This document shows, one piece after another, positions 17,502 through 26,376 of a stretch of 64,000 nt of DNA. Every line of letters starts with the position of its first letter. Within the stretch, counting starts at the first letter, position 1. The stretch covers positions 1 through 64,000 of the forward strand of contig JAFPWU010000002.1 of the NCBI GenBank assembly GCA_017412715.1. Direction: 5' to 3'. This stretch comes from Clostridia bacterium. Its GTDB lineage: Bacteria > Bacillota > Clostridia > Christensenellales > Aristaeellaceae. The notes beneath the pieces were generated by a model. The model saw nothing but the letters and a program-made list of their open reading frames with translations, made no database searches and was not told the origin of the DNA. The position numbers and the translations under genes were made by a program.

Positions 17502-17870
17502 ATGAAGAAAATCTTAGTGATGCTGACCGTGCTGGCCCTGGCCCTGGCCGCCCTGCCCATGACCTTGGCGGAAGAAGCCGCTTCCCAGCCGGAGGAAAAT
17601 GCCGTCGTCTGGACGCTGCCGGAAACCACGGAGATTACGCCGGAGCAGCAGGCGATCTTCAACAAGGCCATGGAAGGGCTTGTGGGCGTGGATTATACCC
17701 CCCTGGCCTTCCTGGCGGAGCATGAGGGAGTCCTCTGCTTCCTCTGCCGCGCGCAGGTGGTATATCCCAACGCGGTCCCCTATTACGCCCTGGTCTATGT
17801 TACGGACGCCGGCGTGCAGAACATCTGGGACATCTGGCTGGATGCCCATGCCCTGCCCAAGGCGGAATAA
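17502..17870 (+). CDS. Small secreted protein of unknown function
   Basis: A 122-residue protein with a signal peptide ending in PMTLAEEA. The mature part has no family I recognise; it contains a WTLPETTEITPEQQAIFNKA stretch and two close cysteines (CFLC). The ATG at 17502 has AGGAGG nine bases upstream, better than the TTG at 17496. It is a single plus-strand gene between two minus-strand carbohydrate operons. It ends 38 bases before two strong hairpins. Confidence 0.72.
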   Translation: MKKILVMLTVLALALAALPMTLAEEAASQPEENAVVWTLPETTEITPEQQAIFNKAMEGLVGVDYTPLAFLAEHEGVLCFLCRAQVVYPNAVPYYALVYVTDAGVQNIWDIWLDAHALPKAE

Positions 17871-17908
17871 TTCCGCCGCTCAGGGAAAACGCTGAATCAA
17901 TGCGCGTC

Positions 17909-17940
17909 GGGGCCGTCGCCTGAATAAAGGCGACGGCCCC
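17909..17940. terminator. Perfect hairpin, REP-like repeat copy 1
   Basis: GGGGCCGTCGCC and GGCGACGGCCCC pair perfectly around TGAATAAA. It belongs to the dispersed palindrome family and may also end the small secreted-protein gene. No T-run follows. Confidence 0.55.
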
Positions 17941-17961
17941 GAAATGGAATCAATAAAACAG

Positions 17962-18000
17962 CGGGCTGAAATCCGCCTGAGCAAAGGCGGTTTCAGCCCG
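17962..18000. repeat. Perfect hairpin, REP-like repeat copy 2
   Basis: CGGGCTGAAATCCGCC and GGCGGTTTCAGCCCG pair with one mismatch region around TGAGCAAA. This is the clearest copy of the dispersed palindrome. It lies just downstream of glgA. Confidence 0.65.
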
Positions 18001-18022
18001 TATGGAATGAATCAGCAGTTTC

Positions 18023-19852
18023 TCAGGATGGTCTTCTGCCCAGCAGGAGCCGCATTTCCGCTCCCTTGGACAGATTGCCTTTCACCCGAAGCAGGCCGCT
18101 CAGGTACAGCTTGTCAAAGGTGGTTTCTCCCCTGGCCATCGCCATCAGGTGCTCAAAGCTGACTGAAATAAACGCGTCCGCATCATGGAAGGTGAAAGGC
18201 TCGATCTGGAAGGAGCAGTTCTCCCCTTCCCGCTGGAAACTCAGAAAGAAGAATCCGTCCGTCTGGGTGGTCATATGAACCTGGATCACCCGGTGATAGG
18301 GATCCGGGAACCGCTCCATGTTCTGCTTCCGGTTGGCTTTCTCCAGTTCCACGTAGGCGGCCTTCAGCTGCAGATAGGCATCCCGATAGGGAATCTGCTC
18401 CACATCCGTCCCCACGGCGATGCGGCGATACATGCGCTCGTACCGCTGGGCGCTCCGGTCCCAGGAAAAGTCCTTTTCCATGTCCCTCCGCCGCAGCAGC
18501 GCAAAGGTTTCCTCATCGCAGAAATAGACCCGCAGCGCGCTCATGATGCTCAGCATCAGGCTGTCGGGGGTGTACTCCGGGAAGGAGAAGCCGTCCCCCA
18601 CCCCGTCGAAGCTGCTGTAAGCCCGGACGGAGTCCTTCAGGCCGCCGGTTTCATGCACGATGGGAACCGTGCCGTAGCGCATGGCCATCATCTGGCTCAG
18701 GCCGCAGGGCTCAAACCGGGAGGGCATCAGGTAGAAATCCGATCCGGCAAAGACCCGGGCCGCCATATCCTCCGAATAGTCGCTGGAAAAGCCGAACTGG
18801 CCCGGCCACTGGGTTTTGCACCAGTTGAAATGGTCGATATAGTGCTGTTCCCCCTGGCCGAAGATGATCACCTGGCATCCCAGGTCCATCAGGCGGGGCA
18901 GCAGCTCCCTGATCAGTTCAACCCCCTTCTGCTCCACCAGCCTGGCCACCAGGCACATCAGCGGAAAATGGGGTTCTTTTTCCAGCCCGAAGGCCTCCTG
19001 CAGCTTTTCCTTGCAGGAGGCTTTTCCTTCCATATGATCCGTGTCGAAATGAGCCGGAAGCCTGGGATCCTTCATGGGATCGTAATGATCCATGTCGATT
19101 CCGTTCAGGATTCCCGTCAGCTTGTTGTCCACCAGCCTGGCCACGCCTTCCAGCCCCATGCCGTAGCGGTGATGATGCAGCTCCCGGGCGTAGGTGGGAG
19201 ACACGGTGTTGACCGCGTCCGCCATCATCATGGCGCCCTTCATCAGGTTCACGTCGTGACGCCCTTCGTACTCGAATCCCAGTCCACCGTCATACCATCC
19301 CTCCGGCAGGGCAAAGGTGGTCTGCAGCTCCCATGCGCTGAACTGGCCCTGGTAGGCGATATTATGAATGGTAAATACGGAGCGCACTCCATTCAGGGCG
19401 GTATTGGTCACCTGATCGTTTTTCAGATAGACGACGGAGAGGGCCGTCTCCCAGTCGTTGCAGTGCAGGATCTCCGGCATGGGGCCCAGCACCGGCATCA
19501 GGTCGATGACCGCCCGGCTGAACATGGCGAAGCGAAGCTTGTCATCCTCATATCCGTACAGCCGGGGCCGGTCGAAGAAGGGATCGTATTTCACGAACCA
19601 GACGGGCACCCCGTCCCGGTCTCCCCGATAGAGTTCACATTCATATTCCCTGTCTCCCAGCCGAACCGTCACGTCCTCCCGGAATTCGATCTGATCCCGG
19701 AAGCGCTGCCAGACGCACTGATACAGCGGAGTAATGATGGAAATATCGTTGCCGTTTTTCTTCAGCGCCGGCGGCAGGGAAAAGGCCACATCCGCCAGTC
19801 CGCCGCTCTTGCTGAAGGGGGCGCATTCGCTGGTCGCGAACAAAATTCTCAT
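18023..19852 (-). CDS. glgA: Glycogen synthase GlgA with C-terminal SCP2-like domain
   Basis: Family GT5 starch/glycogen synthase that extends alpha-1,4-glucan from ADP-glucose. It shows the N-terminal KSGGLAD motif (K15-D21) and a normal two-lobe GT-B fold with PSRFEPCGLSQMMAMRYG in the C-terminal lobe. The usual enzyme is about 480 residues; this one has 609. The extra 95 residues or so (from about 515) resemble an SCP2 sterol-carrier-like domain, ending with LYLSGLLRVKGNLSKGAEMRLLL. The ATG at 19852 has GGAGG five bases upstream. It is followed by palindromic repeats and lies downstream of a GH3 glycosidase gene. No other glg genes are nearby. Confidence 0.92.
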   Translation of the reverse strand: MRILFATSECAPFSKSGGLADVAFSLPPALKKNGNDISIITPLYQCVWQRFRDQIEFREDVTVRLGDREYECELYRGDRDGVPVWFVKYDPFFDRPRLYGYEDDKLRFAMFSRAVIDLMPVLGPMPEILHCNDWETALSVVYLKNDQVTNTALNGVRSVFTIHNIAYQGQFSAWELQTTFALPEGWYDGGLGFEYEGRHDVNLMKGAMMMADAVNTVSPTYARELHHHRYGMGLEGVARLVDNKLTGILNGIDMDHYDPMKDPRLPAHFDTDHMEGKASCKEKLQEAFGLEKEPHFPLMCLVARLVEQKGVELIRELLPRLMDLGCQVIIFGQGEQHYIDHFNWCKTQWPGQFGFSSDYSEDMAARVFAGSDFYLMPSRFEPCGLSQMMAMRYGTVPIVHETGGLKDSVRAYSSFDGVGDGFSFPEYTPDSLMLSIMSALRVYFCDEETFALLRRRDMEKDFSWDRSAQRYERMYRRIAVGTDVEQIPYRDAYLQLKAAYVELEKANRKQNMERFPDPYHRVIQVHMTTQTDGFFFLSFQREGENCSFQIEPFTFHDADAFISVSFEHLMAMARGETTFDKLYLSGLLRVKGNLSKGAEMRLLLGRRPS

Positions 19853-19901
19853 AGGAACCTCCAACTTTCCGAATAATCTTATTTTGCTGGCCGGGTTTCG
19901 G

Positions 19902-22493
19902 TTACCGCTCCATCCGCAGGATCAGCGCGATCATGCGCCTGGCGCAGGCCTGCAGCTCGCCCAGGGTCAGCGGGTAGGGGACCTCCCCTTCCTTCCTGCC
20001 CAGCGCGTTCAGGATATCCTCCACATCCCGGTCGCTGCCCGGCATGGTCAGGTCGTTGCCGGCCTTGATGCATCCTGAGGCATAGGAATCTCCGTACTTC
20101 CAGTCATGCTTCGGATGATGGTCGCTCCCCGTGGTGCCCCAGTCGGTCATGATGATGCCCTCAAAGCCCCATTCATCCCGGGCCAGGGCGGTCAGCAGAT
20201 CCCGGCTGTTGGCGGTATGCTCCCCGTTGATCAGGTTATAGGAGGTCATAATCGCCTTGGGCTGAGCCTCCCGCACGGCAATCTCGAATCCCTTCAGATA
20301 GATTTCCCGGATGGCCCGTTCATCCACATGGGAATTCACATGGTTCCGGTTGTCCTCCTGATTGTTGAAGGCAAAATGCTTGATGGTGGTGCCCGCGGAG
20401 GGGTGCTTCTGGACGCCCCGGGTGTCCGCCGCGGCGCACTTGCCCGTCAGCAGGGGATCCTCGGAATAATACTCAAAGTTCCGGCCGCAGAGGGGATTCC
20501 GGTGGATATTCATTCCGGGAGCCAGCCACAGATCGCATCCGAAAACCTCCATCTCGCTTCCCACGATATCCCCGGCCGCCTCGATGGCTTCCTCGTCCCA
20601 GGTCTGGGCCAGCAGGGTGGCGATCGGAATAGCAGTGGTATACTGATAATAGGTCTGCGCGTCCTCCGGAATCTCCGGCTTCGGCATCATTTCCATCAGG
20701 AGATCCACCCCCGGGAAGGCGGCGCTGAGCGTATAGATTCTGCCTTCGCTGTCCACCTTGAAGATGGGCGAGAGCCGCAGTCCCGCCGGGCCGTCCGGCA
20801 GGATCAGATTCCGGATTCCCCGATCCTCCGCCAGCAGGGAGGTGGTATCTCCCGCGGCGCCGGGGCAGGCGGCGGAGGAGGCGCCGATCTGGGGGCCGCC
20901 CTGGGCGTTCATGCCCCGGGCCGTACCCACGCACAGGGTCGCCATTTCAAAGGGCGTCAGCTGACCCACCAGCTCATCCAGCGTGGCCTTCCCCTGCCGG
21001 ACATCCTCCAGGGTGATCTTCTCCTCCCGGGCGGGTTTCGGCAGATCCTCAGGCTTTTCAGAATAAACGGCTTCCTCCCGGCGAATCCGGGAAGCGTCCA
21101 GGGAGATCACCCTGGCTCCGGCCTTTTCCGCCTCCATGGCGGGGCTGCTCCAGGGCGTGATTCCCTTCGGGCTGATCAGCTCGAAGGATTCATCCAGGGG
21201 CAGGCGGTTCTGCAGCTGCTGGGTCACCGCGTCTCCGGGCAGCTCCAGAGCGGCGGCAATATGGGTATCCCGGGAATGGACGCCGTAGCGGATGTAATAG
21301 GTGCCCTTCTCCAGAATCCAGGCTGCCCGGGCGGGGTCGTAGCTGGCCATGTCCCGGGTGGAGAAGGAAATCGTCAGCACCTGGGAATCTCCCGGCTGCA
21401 GCTCCTTCGTCTTGCCGAAGGCCGCCAGCTCCTGATAGGGCTTCTCCAGGCTGCCTTCCGGAGCGGAATAATAAACCTGCACCACTTCCCTTCCGGGGAA
21501 GTTGCCGGTATTGGTCGCCCTGACCGCCAGGCATACCTTTTCCTCATCGGCGGAAACCCCTTCCAGCGCCAGCTCGAAGGCGGTATAGCCCAGGCCGTAT
21601 CCGAAAGGATACTGTACGGGAAGGTTGAAGGTATCGAAGTACCGGTAGCCCACATAGATTCCTTCCCTGTAGTATTCGTCATCCAGATCCCCGTTCCGGT
21701 GGCTGAAGGTATCGGCGCAGGGATAGTCGGCATAGTTCAGGGCCCAGGTGGTGGTCAGGCGGCCGGAGGGATAGGTCTTTCCCGTCAGCACGTCCGCCAG
21801 GGCATATCCGCCGTAGTTTCCGGCCTGGGACATGAGCAGGATGGCGTCGAGTCCCGGGATGGAACGGAGCGCCTTCATATCCATGACGCCGCCCACGTTC
21901 AGCACCAGCACCGTATGCGCATAGGCCGCGGCGATCCGGGTCAGGGACCGGATTTCCGTTTCCAGGGGCTCATACTCTCCGGGAAGATCCTTCCGGTCAG
22001 CGCCTTCTCCGGAATTCCGGGCAAGCACATACACGGCCGTGTCCGCCTGATCCGGGTGAAGGTCCCCCTCCGCCACCTCCAGCACCTCCGGTTGCTGGAA
22101 GGGATTGGACCAGATCAGATAGAACGGAGATGATGTACCGTTCGCCTGGACTTTTTCCCGCAGGGAATCCGCCCAGGCCTTCCGCGCCGCCTCCACGTTC
22201 GCTTCGTCCCGGTCAATCCAGTCCTTCGTCACGACGGTGAATCCCGCTTCCTGCAGCCCCATCTCCACGGTGACGGTCTCCCGGCTCATGACATCGCCGG
22301 AACCGGTGCCTCCCTTTACGGTGCGGCGGGCGCCGTCCCCATACAAGGCGATATTTCCGATCTTCTTCAGAGGGAGCACCCCATTATTTTCAAGCAGCAC
22401 CATTCCCTGCGGCGCGATGGCCCGGGAACGCTGACCGTTTTCGATCTCCCGGGGGCTGACTTCCGGGCTGGTGGCAGCAAAAATCTTCGGCAT
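19902..22493 (-). CDS. Glycoside hydrolase family 3 with inverted domain order
   Basis: The 863-residue enzyme has the usual GH3 parts in swapped order. The (alpha/beta)6 sandwich comes first (GMVLLENNGVLPL near residue 31), then a fibronectin-III-like domain (near 325-400), and last the TIM barrel carrying the nucleophile aspartate in IIMTDWG (near residue 795). The same inverted order is known in beta-glucosidases of Butyrivibrio and Ruminococcus. It probably hydrolyses beta-glucosides in the cytoplasm, since no signal peptide is present. The ATG at 22493 has GGAGGAGG eight bases upstream. Its neighbourhood with a sugar importer and glgA suggests glucose release for storage. Confidence 0.92.
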   Translation of the reverse strand: MPKIFAATSPEVSPREIENGQRSRAIAPQGMVLLENNGVLPLKKIGNIALYGDGARRTVKGGTGSGDVMSRETVTVEMGLQEAGFTVVTKDWIDRDEANVEAARKAWADSLREKVQANGTSSPFYLIWSNPFQQPEVLEVAEGDLHPDQADTAVYVLARNSGEGADRKDLPGEYEPLETEIRSLTRIAAAYAHTVLVLNVGGVMDMKALRSIPGLDAILLMSQAGNYGGYALADVLTGKTYPSGRLTTTWALNYADYPCADTFSHRNGDLDDEYYREGIYVGYRYFDTFNLPVQYPFGYGLGYTAFELALEGVSADEEKVCLAVRATNTGNFPGREVVQVYYSAPEGSLEKPYQELAAFGKTKELQPGDSQVLTISFSTRDMASYDPARAAWILEKGTYYIRYGVHSRDTHIAAALELPGDAVTQQLQNRLPLDESFELISPKGITPWSSPAMEAEKAGARVISLDASRIRREEAVYSEKPEDLPKPAREEKITLEDVRQGKATLDELVGQLTPFEMATLCVGTARGMNAQGGPQIGASSAACPGAAGDTTSLLAEDRGIRNLILPDGPAGLRLSPIFKVDSEGRIYTLSAAFPGVDLLMEMMPKPEIPEDAQTYYQYTTAIPIATLLAQTWDEEAIEAAGDIVGSEMEVFGCDLWLAPGMNIHRNPLCGRNFEYYSEDPLLTGKCAAADTRGVQKHPSAGTTIKHFAFNNQEDNRNHVNSHVDERAIREIYLKGFEIAVREAQPKAIMTSYNLINGEHTANSRDLLTALARDEWGFEGIIMTDWGTTGSDHHPKHDWKYGDSYASGCIKAGNDLTMPGSDRDVEDILNALGRKEGEVPYPLTLGELQACARRMIALILRMER

Positions 22494-22672
22494 AGAACTG
22501 TCCTCCTCCATGAAATGTCGCGTTTTTTCTCCCGAAACAGAAGAATTCTTTCCGGGCATCATTATACAGGTTCGGGGAAAAATAGCAAGCTCAGGGAAAA
22601 AATACAGGGAGGATCGGCCTTGCAGATTCGCGGAGCCCTCCGCCCTTCAGCGATACAGCGCTTCCGGGGCAT

Positions 22673-22712
22673 AAAAAAATCCCCGCTCAGGCATCTGCCC
22701 GGGCGGGGATGG
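22673..22712 (-). terminator. Intrinsic terminator after a gene remnant
   Basis: On the minus strand ATCCCCGC and GCGGGGAT pair, followed by seven Ts. It stands just after the stop codon of a solute-binding-protein remnant. Confidence 0.75.
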
Positions 22713-22721
22713 TCCTGTCCC

Positions 22722-22799
22722 TTACTTCGCCATAAACGCTTCCAGCTGGCGGTTCACTTTCGCCACATAATCGTTAATTCCCGCGGGCAGCTGCTGTCT
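22722..22799 (-). pseudogene. 3' remnant of a solute-binding-protein gene
   Basis: Twenty-five codons on the minus strand read QQLPAGINDYVAKVNRQL followed by EAFMAK and a TAA stop, the typical C-terminus of sugar ABC solute-binding proteins. It is too short to be a gene: coding similarity ends abruptly upstream at about 22800. An intact terminator still follows it. It is therefore the last piece of a deleted transporter gene. Confidence 0.6.
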
Positions 22800-22983
22800 T
22801 CCGCGCCCCGCGGGCGGCCGGCAGAACAAAAAAGCATCAAAAAAGGAAGGGACGAAACGGAGAATCCTTCATCCTCTTCCTTTTTGATTTGAATCATGAT
22901 AGACCGGATCATACCTCTGATTCCGGATCAGGGTGTCCGGAATCAGGTAGTTCCCGTATGGATCCAGGCCGGTCAGTTCCCCT
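22800..22983. other. Gap with a partial duplication of the thiT 3' end
   Basis: On the plus strand, 22926-22955 repeats about 30 bases of the thiT coding end at 23043-23072 (gatcagggtgtccggaatca and following bases). The duplicated piece lies after the thiT stop codon and is not in a long frame. A hairpin of AAAAAGGAAG with CTTCCTTTTT (22836-22888) can end thiT transcription. Confidence 0.5.
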
Positions 22984-23721
22984 TTACCTGCCCGATTTCA
23001 GGAGTTTCATCAGCCGGTCTCCGATCAGCAGCGCCAGCAGCATGCAGATCAGGGTGTCCGGAATCAGATAGGTCCCGTTATAGATCAGGCTGGCCAGAGG
23101 CGCGGTATCCCAGAACATAATTCCGGCCAGCGTAGCGGAAAGCGCGCGTCCCAGGGCGGCAATCGCCATCGCCAGGTACAGGCCCCATTTCTTCGGGAAA
23201 TACTTCGCCAAGCCCGTCAGCCCCAGCGCCGCGAACGCCAGCAGATAGTCCAGGGAGAACTGCCAGAAATTGGCAAACCAGCCGCCCTGGAAGTATTGGA
23301 GCACCCCATAGGTCAGGCCCGCCAGCAGCCCGGGGCCCACGCCGTATACGGCGGAGAAAAGCATCAGGGGCAGCATGCTTCCGGGGGTCACTGAACCTCC
23401 CTGGGGCATCCGGAACAGCCGAAGGCAGGACAGCACAAAGCTGAGCGCAATGCACAGGGCCCCGTAGGCAATCGCCTTTGCTCCCCAGCGATTCGAGGTT
23501 TTTCGGACCGCAAGGAAGATAGCAGCCAGTGCGGCAATCACCAGAATGGAGATCCACAGCGTACCGGGGGTCTCCGTAAACTTTTCGACCAGTTCCTGAG
23601 CCCAGGTGGGATCGGCGCTGGCCGCGGTTTCCGCGGCCGCCTCCGCGGCCTCGGTAACGGTCTCCGCAGCCGTTTCGGCCGCGGTCTCGGCAAATGCTCC
23701 GGCAAACAACAGGTTCATCAT
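22984..23721 (-). CDS. thiT: Thiamine ECF transporter S component ThiT, extended N-terminus
   Basis: The C-terminal 180 residues have the ThiT signature (GALCIALSFVLSCLRLFRMP, then GGSVTPGSMLPLMLFSAVYG), the thiamine-binding subunit of an ECF importer. The length is 245 rather than about 190 residues: ahead of the core are an Ala/Glu/Thr-rich low-complexity stretch (AETAAETAAETVTEAAEAAAE, about residues 11-31) and one extra hydrophobic helix (near residues 57-75). The ATG at 23721 has GGGAGG seven bases upstream. A TPP riboswitch and terminator precede it, which independently supports thiamine as ligand. The shared ECF module is not in the window. Confidence 0.92.
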   Translation of the reverse strand: MMNLLFAGAFAETAAETAAETVTEAAEAAAETAASADPTWAQELVEKFTETPGTLWISILVIAALAAIFLAVRKTSNRWGAKAIAYGALCIALSFVLSCLRLFRMPQGGSVTPGSMLPLMLFSAVYGVGPGLLAGLTYGVLQYFQGGWFANFWQFSLDYLLAFAALGLTGLAKYFPKKWGLYLAMAIAALGRALSATLAGIMFWDTAPLASLIYNGTYLIPDTLICMLLALLIGDRLMKLLKSGR

Positions 23722-23742
23722 AAGTTTCCTCCCTTTCCGCGC

Positions 23743-23776
23743 AAAAAAGCGCTTTCCCCCATCCGGAGAAAAGCGC
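23743..23776 (-). terminator. Riboswitch-controlled terminator before thiT
   Basis: On the minus strand GCGCTTTTC and GAAAGCGC pair, followed by TTTTTT, 25 bases before the thiT start. It is the expected off-state of the upstream TPP riboswitch. Confidence 0.8.
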
Positions 23777-23802
23777 AATACAAGCACGTTTTGCCTTTGG
23801 CG

Positions 23803-23888
23803 CTCGGCTCGCTTTCCGCGAGCGCCTTTCGGCTTCGGCTCGCTTTCCGCGAGAGCCTTCAGCTTAGGCACTCGGTTCGCTTTCCGCG
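23803..23888. repeat. Short direct repeats in the thiT leader
   Basis: Three copies of about 18 bases, consensus CTCGGYTCGCTTTCCGCG (23803, 23834 and 23871), are spaced 31-37 bases apart. A fourth related piece (TCGGTTCGCTTCCC, 23991) is the 3' end of the TPP aptamer. The first two copies are themselves palindromic (CTCGC...GCGAG). Confidence 0.65.
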
Positions 23889-23996
23889 CCCTCAATCGTC
23901 GCCATGCCGCCTTGGAGCGGCGTCCTGGCTCGGTTTCGGGCGAGAAGTTCACCTCGTTTTGCCTACGGCAACGCCCCACTGGGGCGACACTCGGTT

Positions 23997-24082
23997 CGCT
24001 TCCCTCCGGTAGGATGATCTACACAGGTTCCAAGGGTCGGACACAGGTCCTCTCAGCCAGACGGCACCCCCAGCGATTTCGG
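23997..24082 (-). promoter_or_regulatory. TPP (THI-box) riboswitch
   Basis: The minus strand shows the conserved THI-box blocks in order: CTGGGGGTGC (24074 downward), CTGAGAGG, ACCCTTGGAACCTG and a closing GGAGGGAAGC. It lies about 280 bases ahead of thiT with an intrinsic terminator between, so high thiamine pyrophosphate should stop transcription. The 3' half (GATCATCC) departs from the usual GATAATGCCAGCG. Confidence 0.9.
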
Positions 24083-24102
24083 TTCCTTTCGGAACGCCGT
24101 TC

Positions 24103-24130
24103 ATTATACCCCTTTTCCTCCCCTTGTCAA
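24103..24130 (-). promoter_or_regulatory. Promoter of thiT
   Basis: On the minus strand a perfect TTGACA (24130-24125) and perfect TATAAT (24108-24103) are 16 bases apart, directly upstream of the TPP riboswitch. Confidence 0.85.
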
Positions 24131-24151
24131 GGGCAGGGGCAAAAGGGTATG

Positions 24152-24182
24152 AAAAACCCCTGCCTTCCGGCAGGGGATATGG
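24152..24182 (-). terminator. Terminator of ispH-rpsA
   Basis: CCCCTGCC and GGCAGGGG pair around GGAA, followed on the minus strand by TTTTTC. It stands 10 bases after the ispH-rpsA stop codon. Confidence 0.85.
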
Positions 24183-24192
24183 TTTTCCAAGC

Positions 24193-26250
24193 TTATTCAG
24201 CCGTGCCCTCGGCCGCCTCTTCCGTAGCTTCATGGACAGCCTCTACCGCTTCGACGGCTTCGGCCAGCTCTTCCGCGGTGGACTCGTCGGTCGCAACGAT
24301 CTCATATTCCGCTTCCGGCGCAGTGGCTTCCGCTTCCTGCACCTCTTCGTCCTCCAGGGCCTGACGGATGCTCAGGCTGATGCGCTTCTTCTCGGAATCC
24401 ACGCTCAGAACCTTCACATTCACATCCTGACCCACCTGCACGGCATCCTCCACCTTGGCGATGCGGGTGCGGGCGCACTGGCTGATATGCACCAGTCCGT
24501 CCAGGCCGGGCTCCAGCTCCACGAAAGCGCCGAAATCCGTAATCCGGACAACCTTGCCCTTCACGATGCTGCCTTCCGGATACTTCTCGGCAGCGTTATC
24601 CCAGGGACGGGGGAACATCTGCTTATAGCCCAGCTGGATGCGCTCCCGCTCCGGATCCAGGCTCAGCACCTTTACGTCAATCTCCTGATTGGGCTTCACC
24701 ACATCGCTGGGATGCTTTACGCGGCCCCAGCTCAGGTCGGTGATATGCACCAGACCGTCTACGCCGCCCAGATCCACAAAGGCGCCGAAATCGGTCAGCC
24801 GGCGGACGATTCCGTGAATCACGATGCCCTCTTCCAGCTTGTCCCAGACTTCCTTCTTCTTCGCGGCGGCTTCCTCGGCGACCACGGCCTTGCGGCTGGC
24901 TACAATGCGCTTCTTCTGGGGATCAACTTCGATGATCTTCAGGCGCATTTCCTTGCCCACAAAATCAGAGATCTTCTCTACATAACGCTGGCTCAGCTGG
25001 CTGGCCGGCACAAAAGCGCGAATACCGTCCACGAGCGCGATCAGGCCGCCCTTGACAGCCTCCTTGCCCACGCCGTCCACGTATTCGCCGGCTTCATTCT
25101 TCGCCATCAGGGCATCCCACGCTTTGCGATTGACAATATTGCGCTGGCTCAGCAGCACATTGCCCTCACCGTCGTTCACCTTGACGACTTCGACTTCGAT
25201 ATCGTCGCCCAGCTTCACATCTTCGTCCACCAGATCCTCGCGTTTGATCAGTCCATCCGCTTTGTATCCGATGTTGACGCTGACTTCATCATCCGTAATC
25301 TGCACGACCTTGCCGGTCACCGTCTGTCCGGGACGGATCCTTACCATGGTCGCTTCAACCTGCTGCATGAAGTCTTCATTGTTCTCCTCTTCGAGGGTCG
25401 GGGTCAGGTCTTTGTTCTCCAGTTCGCTCATGCGTGTGACAACCTCCTTAAGTGAATCCGTCGGGGTGGATGCTCCGGCGGTGATCCCAATCAACCCGGG
25501 ATCTTTATTTGCAAAGGCGGGCGGTATCTCCGCCGCGCTCTCTACCAGGATTGTTTCCGGGCACCGTGCCCGGCAAAGGTCAAAGAGCTTTCTCGTGTTG
25601 GCGCTGTTGCGCCCGCCGACCACGATCATCCGGTCGGCCCGCTCCGCCAGCTCCGCCGCTTCCCGCTGGCGAACCTCCGTAGCGTTGCAGATGGTGCAGT
25701 GGCTTTCCAGCCGGTTTACCTTGCGCTCCAGCACCTGGAGCACGGCCTGCCATCTTTCCGGCGGAAAGGTGGTCTGGGTCACGGCCAGCGCCCTGTCGAA
25801 TCCGGGAAGCTCTTCCGCTTCCTCGGGGGTGGCCACCACATAAACCGGGCCCCCGGCCCATCCGGCTGTTCCCCTCACCTCCGGGTGCTCCCGCTCTCCC
25901 ACCAGGATAACGGGCGTCCCGTCCGAGGTGCCCTCGGCCACGATCCGGTGGAGCCGGGCCACAAAGGGACAGGTCAGATCCATGACGGGGCAACCGCTGT
26001 TTTCCAGGGCTTTCAGCACGTCCGGGGAAACCCCGTGGCTCCGGATCAGCACCCGGCGCCCCCTTGCTTCAGCCGGATCCTGAATCGGCTCCAGCCCCTT
26101 GTCCGCCAGGGCTCGCACAACGGCAGGATTATGAATCAGCTCCCCCAGGGTACAGGAGGGAACCCCGTCTCCCGCGGCCGTCTCCGCGGCTTCCACAGCC
26201 CGGGAGACCCCCATGCAGAACCCGGCATTTGCCGAGATCTCAACGGTCAT
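24193..26250 (-). CDS. ispH: IspH fused to ribosomal protein S1-like domains
   Basis: Residues 1-285 are 4-hydroxy-3-methylbut-2-enyl diphosphate reductase, the last step of the MEP isoprenoid pathway, with the Fe-S cysteines C12, C94 and C188. A linker leads to four S1 RNA-binding domains (about 305-375, 390-455, 475-545, 560-630) and an acidic, alanine-rich tail. This IspH-RpsA fusion is well known in Clostridia. Its S1 half probably helps translation or RNA binding. The gene has its own promoter (26303-26331) and follows plsC and cmk on the same strand. Confidence 0.95.
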   Translation of the reverse strand: MTVEISANAGFCMGVSRAVEAAETAAGDGVPSCTLGELIHNPAVVRALADKGLEPIQDPAEARGRRVLIRSHGVSPDVLKALENSGCPVMDLTCPFVARLHRIVAEGTSDGTPVILVGEREHPEVRGTAGWAGGPVYVVATPEEAEELPGFDRALAVTQTTFPPERWQAVLQVLERKVNRLESHCTICNATEVRQREAAELAERADRMIVVGGRNSANTRKLFDLCRARCPETILVESAAEIPPAFANKDPGLIGITAGASTPTDSLKEVVTRMSELENKDLTPTLEEENNEDFMQQVEATMVRIRPGQTVTGKVVQITDDEVSVNIGYKADGLIKREDLVDEDVKLGDDIEVEVVKVNDGEGNVLLSQRNIVNRKAWDALMAKNEAGEYVDGVGKEAVKGGLIALVDGIRAFVPASQLSQRYVEKISDFVGKEMRLKIIEVDPQKKRIVASRKAVVAEEAAAKKKEVWDKLEEGIVIHGIVRRLTDFGAFVDLGGVDGLVHITDLSWGRVKHPSDVVKPNQEIDVKVLSLDPERERIQLGYKQMFPRPWDNAAEKYPEGSIVKGKVVRITDFGAFVELEPGLDGLVHISQCARTRIAKVEDAVQVGQDVNVKVLSVDSEKKRISLSIRQALEDEEVQEAEATAPEAEYEIVATDESTAEELAEAVEAVEAVHEATEEAAEGTAE

Positions 26251-26302
26251 GACAATTGCCTCTTCCCACAGTTCCTGCCAAAAATGGCCATTGGTGTCTT
26301 TT

Positions 26303-26331
26303 ATTCTACCTTTCCTTTAAAAATCCTGCAA
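26303..26331 (-). promoter_or_regulatory. Promoter of ispH-rpsA
   Basis: On the minus strand TTGCAG (26331-26326) and TAGAAT (26308-26303) are 17 bases apart, about 50 bases before the ispH ATG. The surrounding 90 bases are A/T-rich. Confidence 0.6.
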
Positions 26332-26376
26332 GTGAAAAAATTATTTTTTGAACTTTTTTTTGCATTTTTTCCGTTT

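Noticed and set aside
23803..23888. Possible CRISPR array in the thiT leader
   Set aside because: Only three short copies with unequal 13-19-base spacers, inside a riboswitch leader and with no cas genes.
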